DNA of 64,000 nt from Delftia acidovorans (GTDB lineage: Bacteria > Pseudomonadota > Gammaproteobacteria > Burkholderiales > Burkholderiaceae_C), in NCBI GenBank assembly GCA_031286585.1, contig JAITUC010000007.1, forward strand, positions 62,001 to 126,000, written 5' to 3'. Within the stretch, counting starts at the first letter, position 1, and each line of letters begins with the position of its first letter. Shown here in pieces: positions 62,124 to 64,000 of the stretch. Both the position numbers and the translations under genes were made by a program. The notes under the pieces were generated by a model. That model was not told the origin of the DNA. It ran no database searches and worked only from the letters and a program-made list of their open reading frames with translations.

Positions 62124-64000
62124 ATGAATGCCCCCCTGCCCGAAGACGTGCGCCGCGCCCTGGAGACGGTCACTCTCGACGACAAATACGCTCTGCAACA
62201 CGGCCGTGCGTTCATGAGCGGAGTACAGGCCCTTGTGCGCCTGCCCATGCTGCAGCGCCAGCGCGACGCTGCAGCCGGCCTGAACACCGCAGGCTTCATC
62301 AGCGGCTACCGGGGCTCCCCGCTGGGCGGCTATGACCAGGCGCTATGGGCTGCGAAAAAGCACCTCGAATCCAACAACATCGTCTTCCAGCCCGGCGTCA
62401 ATGAAGAATTGGGCGCCACGGCCGTCTGGGGCACGCAGCAACTGGATCTCTATCCCGAGACCAAGAAGTTCGACGGCGTCTTCGGCCTGTGGTACGGCAA
62501 GGGCCCGGGCGTGGACCGCTGCTCCGACGTGTTCAAGCACGCCAACATGGCGGGCACGGCCAGGCACGGCGGCGTGATCGCGCTAGCCGGCGACGACCAC
62601 ATCAGCAAGAGCAGCACGGCCGCCCACCAGAGCGACCACATCTTCAAGGCCTGCGGCACGCCGGTGTTCTTTCCCAGCAATGTGCAGGACATCCTGGACA
62701 TGGGGCTGCACGCCTTTGCCATGAGCCGCTTCTCGGGCCTGTGGTCGGGCATGAAGACCATCCAGGAGGTGGTGGAGTCCTCGGCCAGCGTATCGGTGGA
62801 GCCGGACCGCGTGAACATTATCCTGCCCGAGGACTTCCAGATGCCGCCCGGCGGCCTGCACATCCGCTGGCCCGACGCGCCGCTGGAGCAGGAGCAGCGG
62901 CTGATGAACTACAAGTGGTATGCCGCCCTGGCCTATGTGCGCGCCAACCGGCTCAACCACAACGTGATCGACGGCCCCAACGACCGCTTCGGCCTGATCG
63001 CCAGCGGCAAGGCCTACAACGACATGCGCCAGGCCCTGGCCGACCTGGGCCTGGATGACGATACCTGCCGCCAGCTGGGCATACGGGTGCACAAGGTCAA
63101 CGTGGTCTGGCCGCTGGAGGCCACCATCACGCGGGACTTCGCGCGCGGCCTGCAGGAAATCCTGGTGGTGGAGGAAAAGCGCCAGGTCATTGAGTACCAG
63201 ATCAAGGAAGAGCTGTACAACTGGCGCTCCGACGTGCGGCCCAACGTGGTCGGCAAGTTCAGCGATGAGCACGGGGGCGAGTGGTCTGTGCCCAATCCCA
63301 GCCAAGACTGGCTGCTGCGCCCCAATGCGGACCTGACGCCGGCCCTCATCGCGCGCGCCATCGTCCAGCGCCTGACCAAGATCGGCGTGCCCGAGCACGT
63401 CGCGCAGCGCATGCACGAGCGCATCGCCGTGCTCGACGCCCGCGAGGCCGCGCTCAAGGCCGCCCAGAGCCAGCCCACGGGCGACCGCGTGCCATGGTTT
63501 TGCAGCGGCTGCCCGCACAACACCAGCACCCGCGTGCCCGAGGGCAGCCGCGCCGTGGCCGGCATCGGCTGCCACTACATGACGGTGTGGATGGACCGCT
63601 CCACCAGCACCTTCACGCAGATGGGTGGCGAGGGCGTGACCTGGGTGGGCCAGGCGCCCTTCACCAGGGATGCCCATGTCTTCGCCAACCTGGGCGACGG
63701 CACCTACTTCCACAGCGGCCTGCTGGCGATACGCCAGAGCATCGCGGCCGGCGTGAACATCACCTACAAGCTGCTGTACAACGACGCCGTGGCCATGACG
63801 GGCGGCCAGCGCGTGGGCGAGCGGCCCGAGGGCCACTCGGTGCTGCAGATCATGAACAGCCTCAAGTCCGAGGGCGTGGCCAAACTGGTCATCGTCACCG
63901 ACGAGCCCGCCAAGTACGACGGCGTGACGCTGGCCGAGGGCGTGACCGTGCACCACCGCGACGAACTGGACCGCATCCAGCGCGAGTTCCGCGAAATCAA
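62124..64000 (+). CDS. Indolepyruvate:ferredoxin oxidoreductase, N-terminal part (3' end outside window)
   Basis: Thiamine-diphosphate Fe-S enzyme that decarboxylates aryl or branched 2-oxo acids to acyl-CoA. The frame is open from ATG 62124 (GGAGACAAGCC before it) to the end of the window, giving 625 residues; the full fused alpha-gamma-beta form is about 1190 residues. Visible parts: FISGYRGSPLGGYDQALW near the N terminus, NEELGATAVWGTQQ, DDHISKSSTAAHQSDH, EEKRQVIEYQIKEELY, the cysteine motif WFCSGCPHNTSTRVPEGS, and the ThDP-binding IGCHYMTVWMDR, GEGVTWVGQAPF and NLGDGTYFHSGLLAIRQ. The Lrp/AsnC gene opposite suggests induction by an amino acid. Confidence 0.96.
   Translation, partial: MNAPLPEDVRRALETVTLDDKYALQHGRAFMSGVQALVRLPMLQRQRDAAAGLNTAGFISGYRGSPLGGYDQALWAAKKHLESNNIVFQPGVNEELGATAVWGTQQLDLYPETKKFDGVFGLWYGKGPGVDRCSDVFKHANMAGTARHGGVIALAGDDHISKSSTAAHQSDHIFKACGTPVFFPSNVQDILDMGLHAFAMSRFSGLWSGMKTIQEVVESSASVSVEPDRVNIILPEDFQMPPGGLHIRWPDAPLEQEQRLMNYKWYAALAYVRANRLNHNVIDGPNDRFGLIASGKAYNDMRQALADLGLDDDTCRQLGIRVHKVNVVWPLEATITRDFARGLQEILVVEEKRQVIEYQIKEELYNWRSDVRPNVVGKFSDEHGGEWSVPNPSQDWLLRPNADLTPALIARAIVQRLTKIGVPEHVAQRMHERIAVLDAREAALKAAQSQPTGDRVPWFCSGCPHNTSTRVPEGSRAVAGIGCHYMTVWMDRSTSTFTQMGGEGVTWVGQAPFTRDAHVFANLGDGTYFHSGLLAIRQSIAAGVNITYKLLYNDAVAMTGGQRVGERPEGHSVLQIMNSLKSEGVAKLVIVTDEPAKYDGVTLAEGVTVHHRDELDRIQREFREI

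Overview
The window is a high-GC chromosomal segment of a betaproteobacterium. The gene set suggests Comamonadaceae, probably Delftia or a close relative: Bug-type tricarboxylate binding protein with TctDE-like two-component genes, a one-polypeptide indolepyruvate:ferredoxin oxidoreductase, DUF3717/DUF1289, and dispersed intergenic repeats of a Comamonadaceae style. No rRNA, tRNA, CRISPR array, prophage or insertion sequence was recognised. Genus is an inference from gene content, not from a marker-gene comparison.

Layout. 1-9.1 kb: 3' part of sbcC, a SUKH-family gene broken by an in-frame amber codon, an LprI-like envelope protein, an RDD membrane protein, periplasmic asparaginase, glutathione peroxidase, a ferritin-like protein and a class A penicillin-binding protein. 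9.1-16 kb: a highly folded repeat, a tiny lipoprotein, a tyrosine phosphatase, topoisomerase III carrying a Lys/Ala-rich linker plus SWIB domain, a 39-bp alternating purine-pyrimidine tract, a SET-domain methyltransferase with a Lys-rich tail, birA and a SPOR protein. 16-24 kb: an N-formylglutamate amidohydrolase-like gene, a Bug binding protein opposite a LysR regulator, tctE/tctD-like genes, a MarR regulator, recA (tandem LexA-like boxes) and recX. 24-31 kb: DMT exporter, membrane-anchored GH42-like protein, argC, sucCD and a TerC protein. 31-35 kb: PP2C phosphatase and FHA protein, then a lower-GC pilin cassette (sigma-54 promoter, pilA, tfpZ) and moaC. 35-45 kb: a BepA-like protease, small membrane proteins, a second TerC gene behind a yybP-ykoY (Mn2+) riboswitch, DUF3717-DUF1289, a GNAT-like protein, yaeQ, an acyltransferase, purB and a GST. 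45-64 kb: glnE, a tightly overlapped yhdP-nit1-histidine kinase-response regulator run, a DSD1-like PLP enzyme, an OmpA-like lipoprotein, a 56-residue membrane protein whose start codon overlaps that of mltA, an MFS exporter, an Lrp/AsnC regulator and the 5' part of the indolepyruvate oxidoreductase gene.

The genes are mostly housekeeping: recombination and SOS (sbcC, recA, recX, topB), TCA cycle (sucCD), arginine, purine, biotin and molybdopterin metabolism, nitrogen control (glnE), and envelope maintenance (PBP, MltA, SPOR, BepA, YhdP, OmpA-like).

The most interesting signals are: (i) eukaryote-like chromatin domains (SWIB and SET, each with a basic histone-H1-like segment) in two divergent genes separated by a Z-DNA-prone tract; (ii) the manganese riboswitch in front of one of two TerC genes; (iii) a structured repeat family placed directly at gene stop codons, one copy of which supplies a stop codon; (iv) the single nonsense codon in the SUKH gene; and (v) several clear regulatory dyads in divergent promoter regions.
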